Assembly (NCBI GenBank): GCA_036015235.1
Contig: CP107926.1
Coordinates: forward strand, 5,971,501-6,035,500
Source of the DNA: Streptomyces sp. NBC_00433
Lineage (GTDB): Bacteria; Actinomycetota; Actinomycetes; Streptomycetales; Streptomycetaceae
Length of the DNA stretch: 64,000 nt
Direction: 5' to 3'
The notes below the pieces were generated by a model. It saw nothing but the letters and a program-made list of their open reading frames with translations, ran no database searches and had not been told where the DNA came from. The position numbers and the translations under genes are program-made. This document shows, piece by piece, positions 26,873 to 35,700 of the stretch. Within the stretch, counting starts at the first letter, position 1, and every line of letters starts with the position of its first letter.

Positions 26873-27730
26873 GTGAGTGGGACTGGGAGCGACGCCCTTT
26901 TGGGCCCCGCGGACGTCAGGGAGCTGGCCGCGGCGCTCGGCGTGCGGCCGACGAAGCAGCGCGGGCAGAATTTCGTGATCGACGCGAACACCGTACGGAG
27001 AATCGTGCGGACCGCGGAGGTCGGGCCCGACGACACGGTCGTCGAGGTGGGCCCCGGGCTGGGCTCGCTGACGCTCGCGCTGCTGGAGGCGGCCGCGCAT
27101 GTGACGGCGATCGAGATCGACGACGTGCTGGCGGCGGCGCTGCCCGCGACGGTGGCGGCCCGGCTGCCCGCCAGGGCGGACCGTTTCGACCTGGTCCACA
27201 GCGACGCCATGGCGGTGACCGAGCTCCCGGGCCCGCCGCCCACCGCCCTGGTGGCGAACCTGCCGTACAACGTGGCCGTGCCCGTGCTGCTGCACATGCT
27301 CGCGACCTTCCCCGGTATCGAGCGCACGCTCGTGATGGTGCAGTCCGAGGTCGCCGACCGGCTCGCCGCCGGGCCGGGCAACAAGGTCTACGGTGTGCCG
27401 TCGGTGAAGGCGAACTGGTACGCCGACGTCAAGCGGGCCGGGGCGATCGGGCGCAGCGTCTTCTGGCCCGCGCCCAACGTGGACTCGGGGCTGGTGGCGC
27501 TGGTGCGGCGCGACCCGCCGCGTACGTCGGCGAGCCGCCAGGAGGTCTTCGCGGTGGTCGACGCCGCTTTCGCGCAGCGCCGCAAGACGCTGCGGGCCGC
27601 GCTCGCGGGGTGGGCCGGGTCCGCCGCGGCCGCGGAGTCCGCGCTGGTCGCCGCCGGGGTGTCCCCGCAGGCCCGCGGTGAAGCACTGACGGTCGAGGAA
27701 TTCGCCGCCGTCGCAGAACACAAGCCGTAG
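26873..27730 (+). CDS. rsmA: 16S rRNA (adenine(1518)-N6/adenine(1519)-N6)-dimethyltransferase
   Basis: A 285-residue KsgA/RsmA methyltransferase that dimethylates the two adenines of helix 45 during 30S maturation. The motifs are G-Q-N-F-V-I-D near residue 28, the SAM-binding V-E-V-G-P-G-L-G-S-L-T near 50, the catalytic N-L-P-Y-N-V near 127, and the conserved C-terminal Q-R-R-K-T-L-R. The GTG at 26873 is chosen because a -10 box lies seven bases before it and the upstream extension has no conserved residues. ispE follows after 30 bases. Confidence 0.96.
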   Translation: MSGTGSDALLGPADVRELAAALGVRPTKQRGQNFVIDANTVRRIVRTAEVGPDDTVVEVGPGLGSLTLALLEAAAHVTAIEIDDVLAAALPATVAARLPARADRFDLVHSDAMAVTELPGPPPTALVANLPYNVAVPVLLHMLATFPGIERTLVMVQSEVADRLAAGPGNKVYGVPSVKANWYADVKRAGAIGRSVFWPAPNVDSGLVALVRRDPPRTSASRQEVFAVVDAAFAQRRKTLRAALAGWAGSAAAAESALVAAGVSPQARGEALTVEEFAAVAEHKP

Positions 27731-27760
27731 CCCGTCGCCGTAGATGAGGAGCCCCCGCCC

Positions 27761-28663
27761 GTGAGCGCCGTCACCGTCCGCGTGCCCGCCAAGGTCAACG
27801 TCCAGCTCTCGGTCGGCGGCCGCCGCCCCGACGGCTTCCACGACCTGGCCACCGTCTTCCTCGCGGTCGGACTGTACGACCATGTCAGCGCCGCGCCCGC
27901 GGAAGGGCTGCGGATCACCGCGGCCGGGCGGGACGTGGCCAGTGTGCCGCTGGACGCGACGAACCTCGCCGCACGGGCGGCGGTCGCGCTCGCCAAGCGC
28001 TACGGCGTCGAGCCGGATGTGCACCTGCACATCGACAAGGACATTCCGGTGGCCGGGGGCATGGCGGGCGGGTCCGCGGACGCGGCGGGCGCGCTGGTCG
28101 CGTGCGACGCGCTGTGGGGTCTCGGGGCGCCCCGCGAGGAGCTGCTCGCGCTGTGCGCGGAATTGGGCAGCGACGTGCCCTTCTCGCTGGTCGGGGGCGC
28201 CGCGCTCGGGACCGGGCGCGGGGAGATCCTCACCCCGCTGGAGGTCGGCGGCGAATTCCACTGGGTCTTCGCGGTCGCGGAAGGCGGGCTGTCGACGCCG
28301 GACGTCTACCGGGAGTGCGACCGCCTGCGGCGGGCCGGCGGGGGGAGCGACCTGGCCGCGGACCTTCCGGCGCCCGGCGCGGACCCGGCGCTGGTGGCCG
28401 CCCTGCGGGAGGGCTCGGCCGCCGCGCTGGCCGACGCGCTGTCCAACGACCTCCAGGCCGCGTCCGTCTCCCTGCGGCCCGCGCTCGCCGACACCCTCGC
28501 GGCCGGCCGCGAGGCCGGCGCCCTGGCGGCGCTCGTCTCGGGCTCCGGCCCGACGTGCGCCTTCCTCGCCCCCTCCCGGGCCGCGGCCGACGCCCTGGCC
28601 GCCGCTTTCCCCTCCGGGGCCCACCCGGCCCTCTCCCCGGCCCCGGGCGCCACCCTCCTGTGA
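27761..28663 (+). CDS. ispE: 4-diphosphocytidyl-2-C-methyl-D-erythritol kinase
   Basis: A 300-residue GHMP kinase of the MEP pathway that phosphorylates CDP-ME on its way to isopentenyl diphosphate. The N-terminal P-A-K-V-N is followed by L-S-V-G-G-R-R-P-D-G-F-H, and the ATP-binding P-V-A-G-G-M-A-G-G-S-A-D-A-A lies near residue 96. The C-terminal glycine loop reads V-S-G-S-G-P-T-C. It sits 30 bases after ksgA and is probably cotranscribed. Confidence 0.96.
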   Translation: MSAVTVRVPAKVNVQLSVGGRRPDGFHDLATVFLAVGLYDHVSAAPAEGLRITAAGRDVASVPLDATNLAARAAVALAKRYGVEPDVHLHIDKDIPVAGGMAGGSADAAGALVACDALWGLGAPREELLALCAELGSDVPFSLVGGAALGTGRGEILTPLEVGGEFHWVFAVAEGGLSTPDVYRECDRLRRAGGGSDLAADLPAPGADPALVAALREGSAAALADALSNDLQAASVSLRPALADTLAAGREAGALAALVSGSGPTCAFLAPSRAAADALAAAFPSGAHPALSPAPGATLL

Positions 28664-28762
28664 CCCCGGCCCTCGCCGGGGGATCGGGAGTGTGAAGGGG
28701 CCCGGGCCGCCGGGCGATTAGGGTGAGGGGGAGATGATTCCCTGCGCTTGGAGAGACCCGAA

Positions 28763-30559
28763 GTGGCCGTCAACCTGGTCAACGTCGAAGCCGTCGGCAA
28801 GACGTACGGCACGAGGGCGTTGCTGGACGCCGTGTCCCTGGGGGTGTCCGAGGGGGACCGGATCGGGGTCGTCGGGCGGAACGGGGACGGCAAGACGACG
28901 CTCGTGCGGATGCTCGCGAAGCTGGAGGAGCCGGACGCGGGACGCGTGACGCACCAGGGCGGGCTGCGGCTCGGGGTGCTGACGCAGCACGACAGCCTGG
29001 ACCCGGCGGCGACCGTGCGGCACGAGGTCGTGGGGGACCGGGCGGACCACCAGTGGGCGGGCGACGCCCGGATCAGGGACGTGCTGACCGGGCTGTTCGG
29101 CGGGCTGGACCTGCCGGGCTTCCCGGCCGGGCTCGACACGGTGATCGGCCCGCTGTCGGGGGGTGAGCGCCGGCGTATCGCGCTGGCGAAGCTGCTGATC
29201 GACGAGCAGGACCTGATCGTGCTGGACGAGCCGACCAACCACCTGGACGTGGAGGGCATCGCCTGGCTCGCGGCGCATCTGCGGGCCCGCAGGTCCGCGC
29301 TGGTGGTCGTGACGCACGACCGCTGGTTCCTGGACCAGGTGTGCACCCGGATGTGGGATGTGCAGCGCGGCACGGTCTATGAGTACGAGGGCGGCTACAG
29401 CGACTACGTCTTCGCCCGCGCCGAGCGCGAGCGCATCGCGGCGACGGAGGAGACCAAGCGGCAGAACCTGGTCCGCAAGGAGCTGGCGTGGCTGCGCAGG
29501 GGCGCCCCGGCGCGTACGTCGAAGCCGCGGTTCAGGATCGAGGCGGCGAACGCCCTGATCGAGGACGTGCCGCCGCCGCGGGACAGCGCGGAGCTGATGA
29601 AGTTCGCCAACTCGCGGCTCGGCAAGACCGTTTTCGAGCTGGAGGACGTGACGGTCACGGCCGGCCCGAAGCAGTTGCTGCGGCACATCACCTGGCAGCT
29701 CGGCCCGGGTGACCGGGTCGGCCTGGTGGGGGTGAACGGCGCGGGCAAGACCTCGCTGCTCAAGGCGCTGGCCGACGCGGCGGTGAGCGACGGCGACAAG
29801 CAGCCGGCCGCGGGCCGGGTCGTGGTGGGCAAGACGGTGCGGCTGGCGTACCTGTCGCAGGAGGTCGCCGAGCTCGACCCGACCTGGCGGGTACTCCAGG
29901 CGGTGGAGGCGGTACGGCAGCGGGTCGACCTGGGCAAGGGCCGGGAGATGACCGCCGGGCAGCTGTGCGAGAAGTTCGGCTTCACCAAGGAGAAGCAGTG
30001 GACGCCGGTCGGCGACCTGTCCGGCGGTGAGCGGCGCCGGCTGCAACTGCTGCGCCTGCTGATGGACGAGCCGAACGTGCTCTTCCTCGACGAGCCGACC
30101 AACGACCTGGACATCGAGACGCTGACCCAGCTGGAGGACCTGCTGGACGGCTGGCCGGGGTCGATGGCCGTGATCAGCCACGACCGGTATTTCCTGGAGC
30201 GCACCACCGACCGCACCTTCGCGCTGCTCGGCGACCAGACGCTGCGGATGCTGCCGCGCGGCGTGGACGAGTATCTGGAGCGCCGTCAGGTGATCGCGGA
30301 GGCCGCCGCCCCGCCCGCGCCGCCGGCGAAGGAGAAGCCGGCCGGCGACACCAGGGCGGCGAAGAAGGAACTGCAGCGGATCGAGCGGCAGTTGGACAAG
30401 GTCGGCGACAAGGAGAAGGTGCTGCACGCGCGGATCACCGAGAATGCCACCGACTTCGCGAAGGTCGCCGAGATCGACGCGGAGCTGCGGGCCCTGCGCG
30501 AGGAGCGCGAGGACCTGGAGATGCGCTGGCTCGAACTCGCCGACGACGCAGGGCAGTAG
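28763..30559 (+). CDS. ABC-F family ATP-binding protein (Uup/EttA-like)
   Basis: A 598-residue soluble ABC-F protein with two ATPase domains and no membrane segment. Walker A motifs are G-R-N-G-D-G-K-T-T and G-V-N-G-A-G-K-T-S, signatures are L-S-G-G-E-R-R-R in both halves, and each Walker B is followed by D-E-P-T-N. The interdomain linker is basic, and the C-terminal ~70 residues form a charged coiled coil as in Uup. ABC-F proteins bind ribosomes and resolve stalled states; antibiotic protection is possible but unproven. The GTG at 28763 follows GGAGAG and gives the conserved start A-V-N-L-V-N-V-E; a TTG 15 bases upstream is less likely. TAGGGT at 28719 may be the -10. Confidence 0.94.
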   Translation: MAVNLVNVEAVGKTYGTRALLDAVSLGVSEGDRIGVVGRNGDGKTTLVRMLAKLEEPDAGRVTHQGGLRLGVLTQHDSLDPAATVRHEVVGDRADHQWAGDARIRDVLTGLFGGLDLPGFPAGLDTVIGPLSGGERRRIALAKLLIDEQDLIVLDEPTNHLDVEGIAWLAAHLRARRSALVVVTHDRWFLDQVCTRMWDVQRGTVYEYEGGYSDYVFARAERERIAATEETKRQNLVRKELAWLRRGAPARTSKPRFRIEAANALIEDVPPPRDSAELMKFANSRLGKTVFELEDVTVTAGPKQLLRHITWQLGPGDRVGLVGVNGAGKTSLLKALADAAVSDGDKQPAAGRVVVGKTVRLAYLSQEVAELDPTWRVLQAVEAVRQRVDLGKGREMTAGQLCEKFGFTKEKQWTPVGDLSGGERRRLQLLRLLMDEPNVLFLDEPTNDLDIETLTQLEDLLDGWPGSMAVISHDRYFLERTTDRTFALLGDQTLRMLPRGVDEYLERRQVIAEAAAPPAPPAKEKPAGDTRAAKKELQRIERQLDKVGDKEKVLHARITENATDFAKVAEIDAELRALREEREDLEMRWLELADDAGQ

Positions 30560-30696
30560 GGGTGGGCTGACGGCGGGGGAGAACCTGTGGCAGGGCGGTA
30601 ACGGAACAGCGGCGGCCCACGGGGGCAAGGGTGCCGGGGTGATAGAAATAATTTCCGCCAACCCGACCCCGAAGTCAGTTCGAAGAGGTCTCGCTC

Positions 30697-32478
30697 ATGT
30701 CGCAGCCGCCCCCGCCGCCAGGCAACCCGCCCGAGTTCGGGAAGTCGTCCGACGGAGCGGTACCGCCCCCGCCGCCGCCCCCGCAGGCGCAGCAGCCGCA
30801 GACTCCGCTCCCGCCGCAGGGCTACGGCTACCCGGCGCAGACCCCGCCGCCGCCCCCGGGCGGCGGTTACGGCTACCCGGCGGCGGGCCCGCCGGCCGCC
30901 GCCGACAACCCGTACGCGCAGCCGGTGCCGCCGGCGCAGAATCCGTACGCGCAGCCGCCCGCCCAGGCGGCCTTCCCGCCCCAGGCGCCGCCGCAGGGCC
31001 CGCCGCCGCCCCCGCAGTACGCGGGCGCCCAGCCCCCGCCGCCCTATCCGGGCCAGCCGCAGTATCCGGGCCACCCGCAGTACGGCCAGGTGCCGCCGCA
31101 GGGGCCCTACGGCTACCCGGCCCCGCAGCAGTATCCGGGCGCTCCCGGCGGGCGGTCGAACAACAAGCTGCTGGTCGTCGTCGCGGCAGTGGTGGCCGCG
31201 GTGCTGGTGATCGGCGGCGGCGTCTACCTCGCCACCAAGGGCGGCGACGACCCCAAGCCGGGCCCCAAGCCGATCGCGCAGAGCAGCAGCGACGGCCCGA
31301 CCACCGCGCCGCATTCCGGCCAGTTGCAGTTCGGCTGGGACAAGCCGGCCGACAAGGTCGCGGAGAAGGACAACCTCAAGACGGTCTTCGGGATCTGGTT
31401 CACCGACAAATACGTGGTGAAGCAGGAGATCGACAAGGTCGTCGCCTTCGATCTGGGCACCGGCGACCCCGCCTGGACACTGCCCGCCGCCTCCCGCGGC
31501 GACTGCGCGGCGGCCAAGGACACGTACCAGAACCTGGCGGCGGTCCAGTACGGCCCCAGCTGCAACCAGGTGATGGTCTTCGACCTGGCGACCGGTGTGC
31601 AGAAGTGGTCGGTGAACCTGCCGGGAGCGACCGGCGGCAAGACCGACTTCGACTACTCGCAGATGGCGATCAGCGGCGACACGGTCGGCGTCGACTGGCT
31701 CAGCGGGTCCATCGGCTACCGGCTGTCCACCCAGGCGGTGCTGTGGCAGGGCGGCAACGGCGACTGCGAGGACGACGGCTATGCGGGCGGCAGCCAGTTC
31801 GTGGTGATCGTCAACTGCGACTACAAGACCTACAAGGTCCAGGCCATCGACCCGGAGAACCACGGCAAGTCGAAGTGGTCGTGGGAGGCGCCGACCGGCA
31901 CCGAGGTCAACGCGATCGTGTCCACCGACCCGGTCGTGGTGGTGCTCGGCACCGAGAACAGCAACAGCACCGACGTGGTCACCCTCGCAAACGGCCGCAT
32001 GCAGTCCAGGATCTCGCTGGGCACCGACAAATACGACGTCTCCCTCGGCGACAACGGCGCCCAGGACGTGCACAACATCCTGGTCAGCAAGGACACCGTC
32101 TATCTGACGCTGCGCAGCCAGGGCGACAGCAAGGGCCAGGTGCTGAGCGGCATCGTCGCCTTCAACACCAGTGACGGCAAGCAGAAGTGGGTCGCCAAGC
32201 CGGCCGACAAGCAGGACATCGTCGGCCTGGACTTCGTGGACGGCCAGGTGCTCGCCCTGGAGCCGCCGGACTACGACGTGGCGGGACAGTTGGTCACCAT
32301 CGACCCGGCGAACGGCGCGATGAAGAAATACGCGGGCTTCGCCGACGGCGCCTCGGACCATGTCGACATCTCCGACCTGGAGAACTACCCGTACTGGCAC
32401 GCCGGCCACTTCTTCGTGGCGTGCCACACCGTCTACGAGGGCAACGACGACCAGAAGTACCTGGTCGAATTCCACTGA
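30697..32478 (+). CDS. proline-rich membrane-anchored beta-propeller (PQQ/BamB-like) protein
   Basis: A 593-residue protein. The first ~160 residues are Pro/Gln/Gly/Tyr-rich with repeated P-Y-A-Q-P and G-Y-P segments; a single membrane span follows (about 163-186, L-L-V-V-V-A-A-V-V-A-A-V-L-V-I). The remaining ~400 residues form an extracytoplasmic domain with repeated strand patterns such as V-V-A-F-D-L-G-T-G-D-P-A-W, typical of PQQ-like/BamB propellers. Type II orientation puts the Pro-rich tail in the cytoplasm. Such proteins in Streptomyces have no established function. The local GC content dips just upstream (30640-30655), suggesting the promoter. Confidence 0.85.
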   Translation: MSQPPPPPGNPPEFGKSSDGAVPPPPPPPQAQQPQTPLPPQGYGYPAQTPPPPPGGGYGYPAAGPPAAADNPYAQPVPPAQNPYAQPPAQAAFPPQAPPQGPPPPPQYAGAQPPPPYPGQPQYPGHPQYGQVPPQGPYGYPAPQQYPGAPGGRSNNKLLVVVAAVVAAVLVIGGGVYLATKGGDDPKPGPKPIAQSSSDGPTTAPHSGQLQFGWDKPADKVAEKDNLKTVFGIWFTDKYVVKQEIDKVVAFDLGTGDPAWTLPAASRGDCAAAKDTYQNLAAVQYGPSCNQVMVFDLATGVQKWSVNLPGATGGKTDFDYSQMAISGDTVGVDWLSGSIGYRLSTQAVLWQGGNGDCEDDGYAGGSQFVVIVNCDYKTYKVQAIDPENHGKSKWSWEAPTGTEVNAIVSTDPVVVVLGTENSNSTDVVTLANGRMQSRISLGTDKYDVSLGDNGAQDVHNILVSKDTVYLTLRSQGDSKGQVLSGIVAFNTSDGKQKWVAKPADKQDIVGLDFVDGQVLALEPPDYDVAGQLVTIDPANGAMKKYAGFADGASDHVDISDLENYPYWHAGHFFVACHTVYEGNDDQKYLVEFH

Positions 32479-32719
32479 CCGCCCCGCGGGTCCCGGTGAT
32501 CCGCAGTTGAACGACCCGCGCGCCCCCTGTCGGCAGGCAGTCCGGAATTCCCGGAAATTTCTGCCCGGTTCGGGGCGCGCGCCCATGGGGCAAGCGTGTA
32601 ACTTCGCGGCCTGGGCTCATACCGTTCGGGGGAGCGGTTGGGACCGGTTCGGGAGCGGTATGCACAGGGAACGGGGGCGGCGGCGGATCGGACCCCCGGG
32701 GGGATGGGGGATTGCCGAC

Positions 32720-33397
32720 ATGGGCGTACGCCTCGTCGTGGTCGATGACCACCGGCTGCTCGCCGAGGCGTTGGCCTCGGCGCTGAAGCTGCGCGGGCAC
32801 CGGGTACTGGCCGCGTCCGCGCCCGCGGGCGGGGCGGCGGAGCTGGTGCTGACGCGGTCGCCCGAGGTGTGCCTGTTCGGTACGGCGGCGCCGGCGGAGC
32901 CCGGCGCCTTCGACGCGGTCGCCAGGATCAGGCGGGAGCGGCCCGCCGTCGCGGTGGTCGTGCTGGGCCCCGTCCCCGACCCGCGCGGCATCGCGGCGGC
33001 CTTCGCGGCCGGCGCGTCGGGCTACGTGCGCCACGACGAGCGTATCGAGGGTGTGGAACGCGCCATGGCCAAGGCGCGGGCCGGCGAGGTCGCGGTGGCG
33101 CAGCCGCTGCTCCAGGGCGCCTTCGCCGAGCTGCTCAACCCGGCGCGGCAGCCGGACGACGAGGGTATGCGGCTGCTCGAACTGCTGACCCCGCGCGAGG
33201 TCGAGGTGCTGGTGCGGGTCGCCGAGGGCGAGGACACCCGGCTGATCGCCGCCGGGATGCGGATAGCACCGAGCACCGCGCGTACGCATGTGCAGCGGGT
33301 GCTGATGAAGCTGGGGGTCGGCTCCCGGCTGGAGGCGGCCGCGCTGGCCGCCCGGACGGGCCTGCTGGACCGCGCGGCGGCCCCGGGACGGCGCTGA
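32720..33397 (+). CDS. LuxR-type response regulator with degenerate receiver domain
   Basis: A 225-residue two-domain regulator. The receiver begins V-R-L-V-V-V-D-D-H, but the phosphoacceptor site reads P-E-V-C-L-F-G-T-A-A-P, with Gly54 where Asp is expected, and the conserved Lys of G-A-x-G-Y-x-x-K is His (G-A-S-G-Y-V-R-H). The C-terminal LuxR helix-turn-helix is intact (L-T-P-R-E-V-E-V-L then T-R-L-I-A-A-G-M-R-I-A-P-S-T-A-R-T-H-V-Q). It is therefore unlikely to be switched by normal phosphorylation. The ATG at 32720 starts two residues before strand 1; one at 32660 would add 20 basic residues. No kinase is adjacent. Confidence 0.88.
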   Translation: MGVRLVVVDDHRLLAEALASALKLRGHRVLAASAPAGGAAELVLTRSPEVCLFGTAAPAEPGAFDAVARIRRERPAVAVVVLGPVPDPRGIAAAFAAGASGYVRHDERIEGVERAMAKARAGEVAVAQPLLQGAFAELLNPARQPDDEGMRLLELLTPREVEVLVRVAEGEDTRLIAAGMRIAPSTARTHVQRVLMKLGVGSRLEAAALAARTGLLDRAAAPGRR

Positions 33398-33419
33398 GCC
33401 CCCTTCCGGACGGTGCCGG

Positions 33420-33438
33420 GCCGCCCTTCCAGGGCGGC
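33420..33438 (+). terminator. hairpin after the LuxR-type regulator gene
   Basis: An 8-bp GC-rich inverted repeat (GCCGCCCT, three-base loop, AGGGCGGC) lies 22 bp after the stop and before the gal promoter region. It is a candidate terminator only. Confidence 0.4.
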
Positions 33439-33479
33439 GTGACCCGGCCGGGACCGCGCTGACCGGGCCGCCGTCGGCC

Positions 33480-33670
33480 GTCATGTGACGTGCGGGACCG
33501 GTCCACTCAGTCATCTGTTCGGCTTTGTTTGGTTGTGCCCGAAACGGACACCGCGCCCCGTGCAGCTTATGAACTCAACTTCACCCGCCCTCGCGCATTG
33601 ACTGCGCTGTTCTGTCATGATTCATTGTGTGCGGTTATGTTGGGTGATTGTGGTGTGAGGGGTCTGCAGG
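33480..33670 (+). promoter_or_regulatory. gal operon promoter region
   Basis: This 190-bp stretch is clearly lower in GC than its surroundings. It contains TTGACT (33598-33603) as a possible -35, and T/G-rich runs on either side with ATTGTG repeated at 33624 and again about 25 bases later. In Streptomyces the galT-galE-galK operon is driven by galactose-inducible galP1 with direct-repeat operator elements; the location fits, but I cannot assign the exact start or operator. Confidence 0.5.
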
Positions 33671-34723
33671 GTGAAGAAGACGACGACCCGGCTCGCGGAC
33701 GGCCGCGAACTGATCTACTACGACGCTGACGAGACGGCCGACGCCGTCGTCCGCGACGCCGTCGACCGCCGTCCGCTGGAGCCCGTCGCCACCCACTCGG
33801 AACTGCGCCACGACCCGCTGCTCGGCGACACCGTGGCCATCGCCTCGCACCGCCAGGGCCGCACCTACCACCCGCCGGCCGACGAGTGCCCGCTGTGCCC
33901 GTCCAAGGAAGGGCGGCTCAGCGAGATACCCGACACCGACTACGAGGTCGTCGTCTTCGAGAACCGCTTCCCCTCGCTGGCCGGCGGCGCCGGGCGCTGC
34001 GAGGTGGTCTGCTTCACCTCCGACCACGACGCCTCCTTCGCCGACCTCACCGAGGCCCGCGCCCGCCTGGTGCTCGACGCCTGGATCGACCGCACCCGAG
34101 AGCTGTCCCAACTGCCCGGCGTCGTCCAGGTCTTCCCGTTCGAGAACCGCGGCAAGGAGATCGGCGTCACCCTCGGCCACCCGCACGGCCAGATCTACGC
34201 CTACCCCTTCGTCACCCCGCGCACCTCGCTGATGCTGCGCACGCTGGCAGAGCACCGGGAGCGCACCGGCCGCAACCTCTTCGACGACGTCCTCGCCGAC
34301 GAGACCGCCGACGGCCGGCGGATCGTGCTGGCCGCCGAGCACTGGACCGCGTTCGTCCCGCACGCCGCCCACTGGCCCTACGAGGTGCACCTCTTCCCGC
34401 GCCGCCGGGTGCCCGACCTGCTCGCCCTCGACGAGGACGCGCGCGCCGAATTCCCGCGCGTCTACCTGGAGCTGCTGCGCCGCTTCGACCGCGTCTTCGG
34501 CCCCGGCCAGCCGCCCACGCCGTACATCTCCGGCTGGCACCAGGCGCCCTTCGACGCCCCCGCGCGACGCGACTTCGGACTGCATCTGGAGCTTTTCACG
34601 ATTCGCCGCACATCGGGCAAGCTGAAGTATCTTGCGGGGTCCGAATCGGGCATGGGCGCCTTCATCAACGACGTGCCCCCGGAGGCCGCCGCGCAGCGAC
34701 TGCGAGAGGTAGCGAGCCAGTGA
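33671..34723 (+). CDS. galT: galactose-1-phosphate uridylyltransferase
   Basis: A 350-residue GalT of the Leloir pathway, which exchanges UDP between UDP-glucose and galactose 1-phosphate. The zinc-binding C-P-L-C is at about residue 75, and the active-site H-P-H-G-Q (nucleophilic His flanked by His) at about 173 is intact. The C-terminal H-L-E-L-F is the typical metal-site segment. It is the first gene of galTEK; its stop overlaps the galE start. Confidence 0.97.
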   Translation: MKKTTTRLADGRELIYYDADETADAVVRDAVDRRPLEPVATHSELRHDPLLGDTVAIASHRQGRTYHPPADECPLCPSKEGRLSEIPDTDYEVVVFENRFPSLAGGAGRCEVVCFTSDHDASFADLTEARARLVLDAWIDRTRELSQLPGVVQVFPFENRGKEIGVTLGHPHGQIYAYPFVTPRTSLMLRTLAEHRERTGRNLFDDVLADETADGRRIVLAAEHWTAFVPHAAHWPYEVHLFPRRRVPDLLALDEDARAEFPRVYLELLRRFDRVFGPGQPPTPYISGWHQAPFDAPARRDFGLHLELFTIRRTSGKLKYLAGSESGMGAFINDVPPEAAAQRLREVASQ

Positions 34724-35700
34724 GTAAGAGCCCCAGGAAGCTGCTGGTCACCGGCGGAGCCGGATACGTCGGTTCGGTGGTCGGCGCCCACCTGCTGGCC
34801 GCAGGGCACCGGGTGACCGTCCTCGACGACCTGTCCACGGGCTTCCGCGAGGCTGTGCCCGACGGCGCGGACTTCGTGGAGGGCCGGGTCCAGGACGCGG
34901 CCAAGGTGCTCGACGGCTCCTACGACGCGGTGCTGCACTTCGCCGCGTCCTCGCAGGTCGGCGAATCGGTCGCCGACCCGGCCAAATACTGGCGCAACAA
35001 TGTCGGCGGCACCCTCGAACTGCTCGACGCCATGCGCGGGTCCGGGGTCCGCACGCTGGTCTTCTCCTCCACCGCCGCCACCTACGGCGAACCCGCGTCC
35101 ATCCCCATCACCGAGGACGCCGTCACCGCCCCCACCAACCCCTACGGCGCCACCAAGCTCGCCGTCGACCACATGATCGGCGGCGAGTGCGCCGCCCACG
35201 GCCTGGCCGCGGTGTCGCTGCGGTATTTCAACGTGGCAGGCGCCTACGGCGCCTTCGGCGAGCGGCACCAGCCCGAGTCGCACCTGATCCCGCTGGTGCT
35301 CCAGGTCGCCCAGGGCCGGCGGGACGCCGTCGCGGTCTTCGGCGACGACTACCCCACGCCCGACGGCACCTGCCTGCGCGACTACATCCACGTCGCCGAC
35401 CTCGCCGAGGCGCACCTGCTCGCGCTGGACCGCGCCGCCGCGGGCGAGCACCTGATCTGCAACCTCGGCAACGGGAGCGGATTCTCCGTCCGCGAGGTCA
35501 TCGACACCGTCCGCCGGGTCACCGGGCACCCCATCCCCGAGACCGCGCGGCCGCGCAGGGCAGGCGACCCCGCCGCCCTGGTCGCCTCCGCGCAGCGGGC
35601 GCACGACCGGCTCGGCTGGCGGCCCACCCGCACCGACCTCGCGGACATCGTCCGCGACGCCTGGAACTTCGCCCAATCCCTCGGGGAGGACGCACGATGA
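34720..35700 (+). CDS. galE: UDP-glucose 4-epimerase
   Basis: A 326-residue extended-SDR epimerase that interconverts UDP-galactose and UDP-glucose. T-G-G-A-G-Y-V-G-S gives the NAD-binding motif at residues 10-18, S-S-T-A-A-T-Y-G-E at about 120 contains the catalytic Ser/Thr region, and Y-G-A-T-K at about 146 the Tyr/Lys pair. The GTG start overlaps the galT stop by four bases, and the galE stop overlaps the galK start in the same way. Confidence 0.97.
   Translation: MSKSPRKLLVTGGAGYVGSVVGAHLLAAGHRVTVLDDLSTGFREAVPDGADFVEGRVQDAAKVLDGSYDAVLHFAASSQVGESVADPAKYWRNNVGGTLELLDAMRGSGVRTLVFSSTAATYGEPASIPITEDAVTAPTNPYGATKLAVDHMIGGECAAHGLAAVSLRYFNVAGAYGAFGERHQPESHLIPLVLQVAQGRRDAVAVFGDDYPTPDGTCLRDYIHVADLAEAHLLALDRAAAGEHLICNLGNGSGFSVREVIDTVRRVTGHPIPETARPRRAGDPAALVASAQRAHDRLGWRPTRTDLADIVRDAWNFAQSLGEDAR

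Noticed and set aside
33886..34719. N-terminal extension of galE through galT
   Set aside because: The frame is open upstream, but the GTG at 34720 overlaps the galT stop and begins at the Rossmann motif.
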